The notes: generated by a model from the sequence alone, not told the origin. A DNA stretch of 64,000 nt from Burkholderiales bacterium (GCA_028868855.1 JAGWTR010000004.1:124001-188000); one strand, 5' to 3'; counted from the first letter of the stretch, positions 8,401 to 16,661 are shown. Numbers and translations: made by a program.

Positions 8401-9255
8401 ATAGTCCGGCGTGACGGCTACGGTCTTGGCCCCCTTGTAACGCACCTCGGTGAAGAAGTGGGCGTCAGGCGTGCGGGTCTGGGGCACGTTGGAGCCCCAG
8501 GCCATGATGAAGGTCGAGTTGTACCAGTCGGCCGATTCGGGCACGTCGGTTTGCTCACCCCAGACCTGTGGGCTGGACGGCGGCAAGTCGCAGTACCAGT
8601 CATAGAAACTCATGCACACGCCGCCGATCAGGCTCAGATAGCGACTGCCCGCCGCATAACTGACCATCGACATGGCCGGGATGGGCGAGAAACCAATGAT
8701 GCGATCGGCACCATGCTTCTTGATCGTGTAGACGTTGGACGAGGCGATCATCTCGTTGACTTCGTCCCAGCTGGAGCGGACGAAGCCACCCATGCCGCGC
8801 TCGCGTTGCCAGGAGCGAACCGCCTCAGTGTTTTCAACCAGGCTGGCCCAGGCATCGACCGGTGTCTTGCTCACGGTGCGCGCAGCACGCCAACGCTTGA
8901 TCAACTCGCCACGCACCATCGGGTATTTGACGCGGTTGGCGCTGTAGAGGTACCAGCTGTAACTGGCCCCGCGAGCGCAGCCGCGCGGCTCGTGGTTGGG
9001 CAGGTCGGCACGAGTGCGCGGGTAATCGGTCTGCTGGGTTTCCCAGGTGACGATGCCGCCCTTCACATAGATCTTCCACGAGCAAGAGCCCGTGCAGTTG
9101 ACGCCGTGGGTCGAGCGCACAATCTTGTCGTGCTGCCAACGCCCACGATAGGCGTCCTCCCAGGTTCGGTCTTCACCCGTGGTAACGCCGTGGCCGTCGG
9201 CAAAGCCCTCTTTGGGCTGTGCAAAGAACGTCAGGCGGTCAAGAAAGTGGCTCAT
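5458..9255 (-). CDS. narG: Respiratory nitrate reductase alpha subunit (molybdenum catalytic subunit)
   Basis: NarG reduces nitrate to nitrite at a bis-MGD molybdenum centre facing the cytoplasm. The 1265-residue protein has the family length. Near residue 50 it carries HGVNCTGSCSWKIYVKGG, the His and Cys ligands of the FS0 [4Fe-4S] cluster. Near residue 222 it has GEQTDVPESADW, which includes the Asp that coordinates Mo in NarG. The C-terminal molybdopterin dinucleotide domain ends with YGFNYYGTIGTNRDEFVLVRK, here in two overlapping parts. No Tat-type signal is present, as expected for the membrane-bound cytoplasmic form (E. coli NarG has only a vestigial one). It is preceded by narK2 with a 20-base gap. 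Confidence 0.98.
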   Translation of the reverse strand: MSHFLDRLTFFAQPKEGFADGHGVTTGEDRTWEDAYRGRWQHDKIVRSTHGVNCTGSCSWKIYVKGGIVTWETQQTDYPRTRADLPNHEPRGCARGASYSWYLYSANRVKYPMVRGELIKRWRAARTVSKTPVDAWASLVENTEAVRSWQRERGMGGFVRSSWDEVNEMIASSNVYTIKKHGADRIIGFSPIPAMSMVSYAAGSRYLSLIGGVCMSFYDWYCDLPPSSPQVWGEQTDVPESADWYNSTFIMAWGSNVPQTRTPDAHFFTEVRYKGAKTVAVTPDYSEVAKLADLWMHPKQGTDAAVAMAMGHVILREFYFGEGASGRSAYFDDYARRYTDLPLLVQLTEQTLPDGRKVLVPDRYVRASDFNGQLGQDNNPEWKTVALDTQDKIVLPNGSIGFRWGAEGRADTGLWNLESKEALHGKEVKLKLSLLEGQASEHEVGEVGFPYFGGIDTPHFTANKSSEVLVRNVPMRRIRLCKDGVPEQEQRTVLVATVFDLMAANYGIDRGLGGEVASNYDEDTPYTPAWQERITGVPRDQVITVARQFADNADKTKGKSMVIIGAAMNHWYHCDMNYRGIINMLMMCGCIGQSGGGWAHYVGQEKLRPQTGWTVLAFATDWLRPSRQMNSTSFFYAHTDQWRYEKLAMEEVLSPLADKSAYQGSMIDYNVRAERMGWLPSAPQLQTNPMQVVKDAQALGVDPKDHVVASLKSGALKMSCEDPDNPANWPRNMFVWRSNILGSSGKGHEYFLKHLLGTSNGVQGKDLGSQDAKPQEVKWHDQAPEGKLDLLVTLDFRMSTTCLYSDIVLPTATWYEKNDLNTSDMHPFIHPLSAAVDPAWQALSDWEIYKGFAKAFSEVCVGHLGVEKEVVLTPMMHDTPGELAQPFEVKDWKKGECELIPGKTAPQITVIERDYPNTFKRFTALGPLMNRIGNGGKGISWNTEVEVEQLGELNGLVRAEGVTKGMPKIESDIDAAEVVLQMAPETNGHVAVKAWEALSKITGRDHAHLALHREDEKIRYRDVQAQPRKIISSPTWSGLESEKVSYNAGYTNVHELIPWRTLTGRQQFYQDHPWMRAFGEGFAAYRPPVDMKATNPMWGHKPNGNKEIALNFITPHQKWGIHSTYTDNLLMLTLNRGGPVIWLSEDDAKTAGIEDNDWVELFNTNGAIAARAVVSQRVNPGMVMMYHAQEKTINTPGSEIMGTRGGIHNSVTRVVLKPTHMIGGYAQLSYGFNYYGTIGTNRDEFVLVRKMAKIDWLDGTPVQRV

Positions 9256-9275
9256 GTCAATTCCTAAAAGTCAGC

Positions 9276-10661
9276 TCAGCAGGGCATAGGGGCGTTCTTG
9301 CGGCTGTAGTACCACCAAGTCACCACCACGCAGGTCAGATAAAAAACGATGAAGCTATAGAGCGCCGCCTCGGCATTGCCAGTCATCGCGATGGACGTGC
9401 CATAGCTCTTGGGGATGAAGAAACCTCCGTAGGCACCCACGGCGGAGCTGAAGCCCAGCACCGCGGCGCCTTCCTTGTTGGCATCCTTGATGGCCTGCTC
9501 TTGTGCCGCCGGCCCCTTACCCGCCGCCTCACGCTGACGCTCGGTGAGGAAGATCACGGGAATCATGCGGAACGTGGATCCATTGCCAATCCCTGCGGTG
9601 GCAAACAGGCACAGGAAGGACACCAGGAAACCGTTGAAATCCCCGCCTTGCCCTTCTTGGGGCAAGAAGTGCAGCACCGCCATCACGCCCAGCGCCATGG
9701 CCACGAAGTTCCACAGCGTCACGCGCGCACCGCCCAACTTGTCTGCCAACCAGCCACCCAAGGGGCGAGCCAGAGCACCCACCAAGGGGCCCAGCCAGGC
9801 GTATTTCAAGGCCACCACATCAGGAAATTGACTCTTCATCAACATCGGGAAGCCGGCCGAATAACCAATGAAACTGCCGAAGGTGCCCAGATACAGCCAG
9901 CACATCAGCCAGTTGTGCTTGCGCTTGAAAATCACGGCCTGGTCGGCAAACGAGGCTTTCGCATCGGCCAGATCGTTCATGCCGAACCACGCTGCGGCCG
10001 CAGCGGCGATGATGAAAGGCACCCAGATATAGCCCGCGTTCTGCAACCAGATGGTGCTGGACTTGCCAACATTGGTGGCGATCTGAGGCTCGCCGCTCAT
10101 GGTGCCGAACACCCCTGCGGTGATCACCATCGGCACCACGAACTGCACAATGGACACGCCCAGATTGCCCAGACCCGCATTCAAGCCCAGTGCCGTGCCC
10201 TTGCTGGCCTTGGGGTAGAAAAAGCTGATGTTGGCCATGGACGAGGCGAAGTTGCCGCCGCCAAAGCCACACAGCAAAGCCAGTGCCACAAACACCTCAT
10301 ACGGTGTGTCGGGTCGCTGAACCGCCCAGCCGATGCCCATCGCGGGAAGCAGCAGGGAGGCCGTCGAAATGGCCGTCCAGCGGCGTCCGCCAAAGATGGG
10401 CACCGCGAACGAGTAGAAGATGCGCAAGGTCGCGCCGCACAGCGCCGGCAACGAGGCCAGCAGGAACAACTGATTGGTGTTGAACTTGAAACCCACTTGC
10501 GGCAGCTTCACGATCACCACCGACCACACCATCCACACGGCGAATGCCAGTGTCAGCGCAGGAATCGAGATCCACAGATTTCGACTGGCCACCCCTTGGC
10601 CCGTGCTTTTCCAGAAGGCCTTGTCCTCGGGGTCCCAACGTTTGATCACATGGCTTGTCAT
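9276..10661 (-). CDS. narK2: Nitrate/nitrite transporter, NarK2-type
   Basis: This is a 461-residue major facilitator with about 12 membrane segments, placed immediately before narG. It has two glycine-rich nitrate-signature stretches, ALGLNAGLGNLGVS near residue 160 and AVLGFSSAVGAYGGFF near residue 405, which in the family line the substrate path. It also has the extra hydrophilic stretch typical of the longer type II proteins. By analogy with Pseudomonas and Paracoccus it probably exchanges nitrate for nitrite, importing substrate and exporting toxic product. The NarK2 assignment rests on length, position and sequence features; transport mode is inferred from the family. Confidence 0.92.
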   Translation of the reverse strand: MTSHVIKRWDPEDKAFWKSTGQGVASRNLWISIPALTLAFAVWMVWSVVIVKLPQVGFKFNTNQLFLLASLPALCGATLRIFYSFAVPIFGGRRWTAISTASLLLPAMGIGWAVQRPDTPYEVFVALALLCGFGGGNFASSMANISFFYPKASKGTALGLNAGLGNLGVSIVQFVVPMVITAGVFGTMSGEPQIATNVGKSSTIWLQNAGYIWVPFIIAAAAAAWFGMNDLADAKASFADQAVIFKRKHNWLMCWLYLGTFGSFIGYSAGFPMLMKSQFPDVVALKYAWLGPLVGALARPLGGWLADKLGGARVTLWNFVAMALGVMAVLHFLPQEGQGGDFNGFLVSFLCLFATAGIGNGSTFRMIPVIFLTERQREAAGKGPAAQEQAIKDANKEGAAVLGFSSAVGAYGGFFIPKSYGTSIAMTGNAEAALYSFIVFYLTCVVVTWWYYSRKNAPMPC

Positions 10662-10679
10662 GCGAATCTCCTTGTTAAT

Positions 10680-11948
10680 TCAGTGAGTAGCGGTGGTCAC
10701 GCCAGCGGGCGTTCCCATCAGGGGTTGGCGGCGAACTTCGGTGATGTACATCCAGATCAGTGACACCCACACCACGCCATAGAGCAACATGAAGGCGCTG
10801 GAGCGGATGCCGGTCATGTCCAGCAAGAATCCAAAGGCGATGGGCAGGAGAAAGCCACCCATCCCACCGGCGAGACCGACGATGCCGGAGATGGCGCCAA
10901 TGTTCTTTGGGTAGTCGTTGCCGATGTACTTGAAGACGCTGGCCTTGCCGAAGGCAAAGGCGATGCCCAGCACGAACATCAAAGCAGTGAAGGCGTAGAC
11001 GTTCAGGCCGACATGGAAGACCTTGGGGCCACCCACGGTCATGATCGTGAAATCGGTTTGCGGGTAGCTCAGCAGGAACAAGCAGATCCAGCTCACCCAC
11101 ATCACCCACCAGGTCACGCTGTGCGCGCCATATTTATCGGACAACCAACCACCGATGGCTCGCAGCACACCGCCCGGCAGCGAGAAGCACGCCGCCAGCA
11201 AGGCCGCGTCACGGATGCCCAGTCCGTACTCGCCCACGTAGTACTGAACCATCCACAAACTCAAGCCCACATAACCGCCGAACACGATGCTGTAGTACTG
11301 GCAGTACTTCAGCACGGTCGGATCCTTCAGCGCCTTGAGTTGATCCACAAAGCGCACATTGCTTGGCACCAGGTGGGCGTCATCGTGATGGCTGAACAGC
11401 CAGAACAGGATGACGGTGCCCAACATGACGGCCGCATACACCTGCGGCACCATGGTCCAACCGAAGGCCAGCACCAAGGCTGGGGCGACGAACTTGTTGA
11501 CAGCGGCCCCCGAGTTGCCCGCCCCGTACACGCCCATGGCAAAGCCCTGCTTTTCCTTGGGGAACCAACGGGCCACATAAGGCGTTCCAACCGAGAACGA
11601 GCCACCGGCCAGCCCCACGAACAAACCGATGACCAGGAAGTGCCAATACGCCGTCGCGTAGGACATCAGCCAGATGGCCGGCACCGTGGCCAGCATCAGG
11701 GCAGCCATCACGATGCGGCCACCAAAGCGGTCCGTCCAGATGCCCAGTGGCACGCGAACCAGTGACCCGGTCAGCACCGGCATGGCCGTCAGCAGGCCGA
11801 ACTCCGTGGAATTGAGTGCCAGCGCCTTCTTAAGCGGAATGCCGATGACACCGAACATCATCCACACCATGAAGCACACGGTGAATGCCAATGTGCTGAC
11901 GATCAGTACCGAAAGGGCTTTTTGCCTCTGGCTTTTTTGCGTCGCCAT
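10680..11948 (-). CDS. narK1: Nitrate transporter, NarK1-type
   Basis: This is a 422-residue major facilitator with about 12 membrane segments. The MFS motif GIWTDRFGGR follows TM2, and the nitrate signature GVYGAGNSGAAVNKF is in TM5. The shorter, NasA-like type I proteins are thought to be proton-coupled nitrate importers that start nitrate uptake when no nitrite is yet available. The gene is first in the transport-reductase operon. Its ATG has a strong ribosome site AAGGAGTAATCC. A 162-base leader region separates it from narL and contains a putative FNR/Dnr site and a stem-loop, described separately. Confidence 0.92.
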   Translation of the reverse strand: MATQKSQRQKALSVLIVSTLAFTVCFMVWMMFGVIGIPLKKALALNSTEFGLLTAMPVLTGSLVRVPLGIWTDRFGGRIVMAALMLATVPAIWLMSYATAYWHFLVIGLFVGLAGGSFSVGTPYVARWFPKEKQGFAMGVYGAGNSGAAVNKFVAPALVLAFGWTMVPQVYAAVMLGTVILFWLFSHHDDAHLVPSNVRFVDQLKALKDPTVLKYCQYYSIVFGGYVGLSLWMVQYYVGEYGLGIRDAALLAACFSLPGGVLRAIGGWLSDKYGAHSVTWWVMWVSWICLFLLSYPQTDFTIMTVGGPKVFHVGLNVYAFTALMFVLGIAFAFGKASVFKYIGNDYPKNIGAISGIVGLAGGMGGFLLPIAFGFLLDMTGIRSSAFMLLYGVVWVSLIWMYITEVRRQPLMGTPAGVTTATH

Positions 11949-12036
11949 GGATTACTCCTTATGAACCATGGCTTGACTTTAGGGAGTTACCCCTGGCGCG
12001 AACATCCTTCGGTGGAGCGCCGCAGACGCGGCGAAC

Positions 12037-12066
12037 GAACGATGACGCCGCTAGCCGCCGTCGTTC
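12037..12066 (-). other. Stem-loop at the predicted 5' end of the narK1 transcript
   Basis: Positions 12037-12047 and 12056-12066 are nearly complementary: an 11-bp stem with one internal mismatch and one pair that is G-T only on the plus strand, around an 8-base loop. No U-run follows on either strand, so it is not an obvious intrinsic terminator for narL. If transcription starts near 12066, as the FNR-type spacing predicts, the hairpin would cap the narK1 leader. The complementarity is seen; function is unknown. Confidence 0.35.
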
Positions 12067-12114
12067 TAAAGGAGTAGAGGCGCCCCTGAATCAGCGGCGC
12101 ATGACGTGGGTCAA
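12066..12114 (-). promoter_or_regulatory. Putative FNR/Dnr-dependent class II promoter of the narK1K2GHJI operon
   Basis: On the minus strand 12114-12101 reads TTGACCCACGTCAT, a dyad with half sites TTGAC/GTCAT that resembles TTGAT-N4-ATCAA. Its centre is 12107.5. A -10-like hexamer TCTACT lies at 12078-12073, so a start near 12066 would place the site at -41.5. The site overlaps the narL stop codon. The same layout precedes ubiU, which strengthens both. No second NarL-type paired heptamer array was found; single heptamer matches occur by chance in such sequence. Confidence 0.5.
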
Positions 12115-12779
12115 ATCGCCCCGCGCTCGGTGGCGTATACAGCAGCTTGTACGCGAGAGCTCAGGTTGAGCTTGCGCAGAATGTGCTGAACGTGAATCTT
12201 CACCGTCGTTTCAGCAATGTCGAGTGCCCGCGCGATTTCCTTGTTGCTCTCGCCACAGGCTATGTGACGAAGGATTTCATGCTCGCGAGGTGACAAGGAC
12301 ATCAGCGGATCGTCCTGCGACTCGGACACCGCGATCTCTGCGGGTTCGTGCAAGGTTTGAAAGGCCGCCACCAGTTTGGCGGTCATTTCGGTGGCCACCA
12401 CGGATTCGCCCCGCATGGTGCGGCGCAGAGCGTCGGCCAAGGCATCGCCATCCATGGTCTTGAGCAGATACCCATGGGCGCCCGCCTTCAACGCCGCAGC
12501 CAGATCGCGCTCGTCCTCGCTGACGGTGAGCATCAGAACACGCGCCCTTGGGGCCACTTCCCGCAAGCCTCGCAAGGCATCCACCCCCTGAACGCCTGGC
12601 AGGTGGTTGTCCAACAGGATCAGATCAGGCTGCAGTTCAGCGGCCCGACGCTGCGCCTCGCCCGCATCACCCGCTTCCCCCACCACCGAAAATTCAGGGG
12701 CCTGTCCCAGCAGGGCAATCAAGCCCCGACGGAACAAGGTGTGGTCATCGACCACCAGAAGGCGAATCAAGGAAGTCAT
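12111..12779 (-). CDS. narL: NarL-family nitrate/nitrite response regulator
   Basis: This 222-residue response regulator has an N-terminal receiver domain with the acidic pair D11-D12, phospho-acceptor D57 in LILLDNHLPG, T85 and K107. It ends in a C-terminal LuxR/GerE helix-turn-helix (about 158-220, SPREHEILRHIACGESNKEI then TTVKIHVQHILRKL). It starts 12 bases after narX. NarL proteins are phosphorylated by NarX in nitrate and control nar genes, and this operon lies directly upstream. Its stop codon overlaps the putative FNR site for narK1. Confidence 0.94.
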   Translation of the reverse strand: MTSLIRLLVVDDHTLFRRGLIALLGQAPEFSVVGEAGDAGEAQRRAAELQPDLILLDNHLPGVQGVDALRGLREVAPRARVLMLTVSEDERDLAAALKAGAHGYLLKTMDGDALADALRRTMRGESVVATEMTAKLVAAFQTLHEPAEIAVSESQDDPLMSLSPREHEILRHIACGESNKEIARALDIAETTVKIHVQHILRKLNLSSRVQAAVYATERGAI

Positions 12780-12791
12780 GGTGGGAGGATT

Positions 12792-14687
12792 TCAAGCCGC
12801 AGCATGCTGCGCATTGTCACTGCGAATCAGTGCCGGCAAGGTCAAGGTCACGCGGGTGCCCTCACCCACCACGGAATCCACGTCCAGGTCGGCACCCACG
12901 CGCTCAGCACGCTCCTGCATGATCATCAAGCCAACATGGGTCTGATCCGGCGGCAGGCCCTCGGTGTCAAAACCCTGGCCGTTGTCGCGCACTTCGAAAC
13001 ACCAGCGCGGGCTTTGCTGAACCTCCAGCCACACCTGCGTCGCGCCCACCGCGTGCTTGCGCACGTTCGACAAGGCTTCCTGCACCACATGCAGCACCTG
13101 CACCTGCACATCGGGAGGCAGTGGCATGCCGTGCCCATACAGATTCAGGTGAGTCTGCAGGCCCGTCTGGTGTTCAAACTTCTGCAAGGTGGTGCGCAAG
13201 GCCGGCTCGATGGCCTCGGCATTGGTGCGCGTACGAAAGTGCATCAACAACTCCCGCACATCGCTGTAGCACTCGCGAATACCGGTGTCGAGCTCGCCAA
13301 TCACGGTCCCGACCGCGTCCTGGTCGACACGCTTGACAGCATCGCGCAAGAGCTGCACCTGGATCTTCATGAATGCCAGGGACTGAGCGATCGAATCATG
13401 CAACTCCCGTGCGAGCAAACCTCGCTCTTGAGCCACCGCCGTCTCTTTTTCCAGAGCGGCGGCGCGAATGCTCTCCATGCCACCGGCCAGGTGGGTGGCC
13501 ATGGTCTCCAGCATCGAACGATCTCCATCGGTCAGCACCTGTTCACTGCGATAGAACAGGTCCACCTCACCCACGCAACGCTGGTGCAGATTGACGGGTA
13601 CCGAAATCACGGCTTGGAACCCCTCTTGCGCGCAATGCATTTTCGAGTCGTCCCCATCAGATCGGATCGGAATCAACCGCATGCCGGTCGCCGGAAAGGC
13701 AGGCCCGCAGTGGCAATCTCCCGCGTGAACACAGGCCTCGTCCTTGATCAGGCTGGCCGGCAGGCATTCGCTGGCCAGCAACCAATAGCGCTGATTGGCC
13801 TCATCGGACCACCGCACGGCCACCGCATCGGCTTGCGCAATGCGACGAATTTTTTTGGCAAACCCTTGGGCCAGATCATCCAGAGATTCGGCCGAGGCAA
13901 TGAACGCACTGATCTCGTACAAGGAGGCTAGTTGCGTGCGCTTGAGTTCCAGGCCGGCCGTTTTCTCAGCCACCTTGGCCTCCAGGCTTTGATAGAGCGA
14001 CTGCAGGTTTCTGGCCATCTGGTTGAATCCCCTGGCCAAGCGCCCGAACTCGTCGTTCGACTCGACTTGCACCCGCACCGTGAAATCGCCCTGTTCCAGC
14101 CGTTCCAGGCCTTGTTGCAAAGTGCTCAGAGGGTTCAGCACAAACAGATAGCCCGTGTACATCAGCACCACTGCACTGCCGATGGCCAAGACCATCATCG
14201 CCATCTGGAAGGCATTGAGCAGCACGATCCACGATGACAATTGCTGCTCAATGGACGACACAAAATGGTCGATCAGCCCTACGAACTCGTCCACATTGGT
14301 CAAGGTAGCTGAATACCCATCCGGGGCTGACGGGGCCCACGCGCCCTTCAGACGTTCCCATTGCGCCTGCACCGCCTTGAAATGAGCTCGCGTCTGGGCA
14401 TTCCAGGGCACGAACAAGGGACGTGACGGATCGCCTTCGCGCAGTGTTTGCAAGCTGCGCTCAAAACGTGCTGTCTGCACACGCAATTCGTCGCGCGTTC
14501 CCACCTGTTGCGTCAAGACCAGCCGGTAGGCTTGCATGCGCATGCGACCAGCTTCGTTCACCGCGGCAGCGCCCCCCTCAAGCCGCCAAGTGACCCAAAT
14601 CGTCAAGGCAATAGACGCCAGAGCCAGGGCAAGAAATACCGCGCCAGTCGCGGCCAGCTTGGTGGTGAGATTCCAGCGTCGGGTCAC
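12792..14687 (-). CDS. narX: NarX-type nitrate/nitrite sensor histidine kinase
   Basis: This is a 631-residue membrane kinase. TM1 is about 11-33. It is followed by the periplasmic P-box EGGAAAVNEAGRMRMQAYRL (37-56), the nitrate-binding element of NarX, in which the Arg of the RMQ-type motif contacts the ion. TM2 is near 160-180. A HAMP linker follows, then a GAF-like central module with the NarX cysteine cluster (CVHAGDCHC and a later MHC). The phospho-acceptor helix ARELHDSIAQSLAFMK (HisKA_3) comes next, then an HATPase domain with NVRKHA, DNGQGF and GEGTRV. All blocks expected for NarX are present. It lies 15 bases downstream of the beta-CASP gene and 12 upstream of narL. Confidence 0.95.
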   Translation of the reverse strand: MTRRWNLTTKLAATGAVFLALALASIALTIWVTWRLEGGAAAVNEAGRMRMQAYRLVLTQQVGTRDELRVQTARFERSLQTLREGDPSRPLFVPWNAQTRAHFKAVQAQWERLKGAWAPSAPDGYSATLTNVDEFVGLIDHFVSSIEQQLSSWIVLLNAFQMAMMVLAIGSAVVLMYTGYLFVLNPLSTLQQGLERLEQGDFTVRVQVESNDEFGRLARGFNQMARNLQSLYQSLEAKVAEKTAGLELKRTQLASLYEISAFIASAESLDDLAQGFAKKIRRIAQADAVAVRWSDEANQRYWLLASECLPASLIKDEACVHAGDCHCGPAFPATGMRLIPIRSDGDDSKMHCAQEGFQAVISVPVNLHQRCVGEVDLFYRSEQVLTDGDRSMLETMATHLAGGMESIRAAALEKETAVAQERGLLARELHDSIAQSLAFMKIQVQLLRDAVKRVDQDAVGTVIGELDTGIRECYSDVRELLMHFRTRTNAEAIEPALRTTLQKFEHQTGLQTHLNLYGHGMPLPPDVQVQVLHVVQEALSNVRKHAVGATQVWLEVQQSPRWCFEVRDNGQGFDTEGLPPDQTHVGLMIMQERAERVGADLDVDSVVGEGTRVTLTLPALIRSDNAQHAAA

Positions 14688-14702
14688 CAGGGTTTTCCTT
14701 GG

Positions 14703-16061
14703 TCAAAGCAGTTCAAAAGTGTCGCGGTAGTCAGGCACGCTGGCCGGCAAACCCAATTGCTCAGTGATCTTCAAGCGCAGGGCATCGGCCGCAGCGGGCT
14801 CACCGTGCGTGACAAACACCCGCCTGGGCTTGCGGCCCAAGGCATTGACCCAGGCCACCAAGTCAGCCTGATCCGCATGAGCCGAGAGACCTTCAATCTG
14901 GGCCACCTCAGCGCGAATAGACACATACTCGCCAAACAGCTTGAGCGACTTGGCCCCCGCCGCCAATGACGCCCCCCGCGTGCCGCCGGCCTGGAAGCCG
15001 CTGAGCACCACCGAGTTGCGCGAATGCGGCCCGTAATTCGCCAAGTGATGTAGCACCCGCCCACCCGTGACCATGCCGCTGCCCGCAATGATGACCATGG
15101 GGTAACGCTGTTGCATCAAGGCCTTGGAGTCCTCGACGCTGCGCACATAGCGCGTCATCTGATCGATGCCGGCGCAGTCCTGCGGGGTTAGGCGGTGCTC
15201 TCGCTCATGGCGGTGGTACAGCTCAGTGGCCTTGATGGCCATCGGGCTGTCCAGCACCACGGGAATGCGCGGAATGGCCCCGGCTTCGCGCAGGCGGTAC
15301 AGGGAATGCAGCAGCTCCTGAGTGCGGCCTACAGCAAATGCGGGGATCACGACCACGCCACCGCGCCCGGCGGTGCGGCGCACGACATCCCCCAGTTGTT
15401 CGATTGCATTGATATCCGGGTGCAGGCGATCCCCATAGGTGGATTCCACCACCACCCAATCGGCCTCATGCCCGGTCGTTGGCGGATACATCACCAAATC
15501 ATCGTCACGCCCCAGATCACCCGAGAACAGGATCGACTTGCCGCCATGCTCGACCTTCACGCTGCAAGCGCCCAAGATGTGGCCGGCCGGCGTGAACCGT
15601 GCGTGCACGTCCGAGCCCAGGTCAATCATCCCGTCCACGGGCACATGCTTGAAGTGGCTCAAACACATCTGGGCATCGTGCACGGTATACAGCGGCAAGG
15701 CCGGCGCATGCTTGGTGGCGCCATGCCGGTTGCGATAGCGCGCCTCCTCTTCCTGCAAATGGGCCGTGTCCATCAGCAGGATCTCGCACAGGTCGGCGGT
15801 GCTTGCGCTGGCCCACACGGTGCCCCGAAAGCCCTGCTTGAACAGCAATGGCAGCATCCCGCTGTGGTCGATGTGGGCGTGCGTCAACAGCACTGCATCG
15901 AGGCTGGTCACGTCGAGCGGCAACGGCGCCCAATTTCGATCGCGCAGGGTTTTGTAGCCCTGAAACATGCCGCAGTCCACCAGCAGTTTCAAACCGCCCA
16001 CTTCAATCAATGTCTTGGATCCGGTCACGGTGGCATTGCCACCCAGAAACGTTACTTGCAT
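14703..16061 (-). CDS. Metallo-beta-lactamase/beta-CASP RNA-processing exonuclease (Ysh1-like)
   Basis: This 452-residue protein has the MBL core motif THAHIDHSGMLP (near residue 60), the further ligands of SGDLGRDDD and VVESTYGDR, a beta-CASP insert, and the C-terminal RMMBL segment with GLSAHADQADLVAWV and VFVTHGEPAAADAL. These are the marks of CPSF73/Ysh1-type RNA nucleases of bacteria and archaea. The expected activity is metal-dependent RNA cleavage in the cytoplasm. It sits 16 bases after uspA and 15 before narX, so uspA, this gene, narX and narL look like one transcript. Its target in this context is unknown. Relatives are often found near anaerobic and Usp genes, but no function has been set for this one. 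Confidence 0.88.
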   Translation of the reverse strand: MQVTFLGGNATVTGSKTLIEVGGLKLLVDCGMFQGYKTLRDRNWAPLPLDVTSLDAVLLTHAHIDHSGMLPLLFKQGFRGTVWASASTADLCEILLMDTAHLQEEEARYRNRHGATKHAPALPLYTVHDAQMCLSHFKHVPVDGMIDLGSDVHARFTPAGHILGACSVKVEHGGKSILFSGDLGRDDDLVMYPPTTGHEADWVVVESTYGDRLHPDINAIEQLGDVVRRTAGRGGVVVIPAFAVGRTQELLHSLYRLREAGAIPRIPVVLDSPMAIKATELYHRHEREHRLTPQDCAGIDQMTRYVRSVEDSKALMQQRYPMVIIAGSGMVTGGRVLHHLANYGPHSRNSVVLSGFQAGGTRGASLAAGAKSLKLFGEYVSIRAEVAQIEGLSAHADQADLVAWVNALGRKPRRVFVTHGEPAAADALRLKITEQLGLPASVPDYRDTFELL

Positions 16062-16077
16062 GGCGGACCTGTCCTGC

Positions 16078-16524
16078 TCAATGAATGATCAGCAACGGCA
16101 GCTTACTGTGCGACAGCACGCTTTTGGTCAGCGACCCATTGATGAGCGCATCCAGACCGTGGCGCCCATGCGAGGCCATCACGATCAGATCGCATTTTTG
16201 GCGCTGAGCCGTGTCCACAATGGCCTGCTGAACATTGTCCGTCACGGTGAACTGACCATCAAAAGGCACGCCAGCCGCCACCGCGCGATCCGCGAAGCGC
16301 TTGAGCACCTGACGGGCATGCGTTTCACATTGCGCCTGATGCTCGGTGATGGTTTCCGGGTCATAGCCAATCACCACCTGCTCCATGACCATGGGCGGCA
16401 GCGGCCGCTCAACCGTGAACCCCGTGATGGCAGCGCCCAGCATCTTGGCCAGGCCAATGCTGTCCTCAATGGCTTTATCAGACAAATCGCTGTCGTCAAC
16501 TGGTACCAGAAGGTGTTCGTACAT
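16078..16524 (-). CDS. Universal stress protein UspA family
   Basis: This is a single-domain, 148-residue Usp protein. The N-terminal strand MYEHLLVPVDDSDLSDKA holds the conserved Asp, and the C-terminal glycine loop ASHGRHGLDALINGSLTKSV is the nucleotide-binding motif of ATP-type UspA. Usp proteins near nar genes are commonly induced under low oxygen, but the role here is inferred. The ATG has a good ribosome site (AAAGGGAG). The gene is first in the row that continues with the beta-CASP nuclease and narXL, and is divergent from valS. The divergent gap holds only an isolated TTGAT half site. Confidence 0.9.
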   Translation of the reverse strand: MYEHLLVPVDDSDLSDKAIEDSIGLAKMLGAAITGFTVERPLPPMVMEQVVIGYDPETITEHQAQCETHARQVLKRFADRAVAAGVPFDGQFTVTDNVQQAIVDTAQRQKCDLIVMASHGRHGLDALINGSLTKSVLSHSKLPLLIIH

Positions 16525-16661
16525 CAGAGACTCCCTTTAAAAACCGTGAAATTTCAATCCTAGGCCGATTGATCGCATCTTCCAAGCCGGACAGGCGCTC
16601 GGCCGCCTAAAATCCAGCATAACGCTGAGAACGCTGCCTTTGCCGCAGCACGCCCCCCATC

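Noticed and set aside
7138-9267. 709-codon open frame on the plus strand opposite narG
   Set aside because: It is the mirror of a strongly conserved real gene in GC-rich DNA; the product is His/Val/Gly/Arg-rich without domains. The same holds for frames at 3886-6159, 37908-40403 and 12348-13931.
11988-12076. NarL heptamers TACCCCT (11988-11994, plus) and TACTCCT (12070-12076, minus) near narK1
   Set aside because: They match the degenerate TACYYMT rule but are unpaired. One overlaps the candidate -10, and such short matches are common by chance.
16569-16582. TTGAT half site before uspA as a third FNR/Dnr box
   Set aside because: The second half site is absent (TCTTC in place of ATCAA) and no -10 of matching distance is present.
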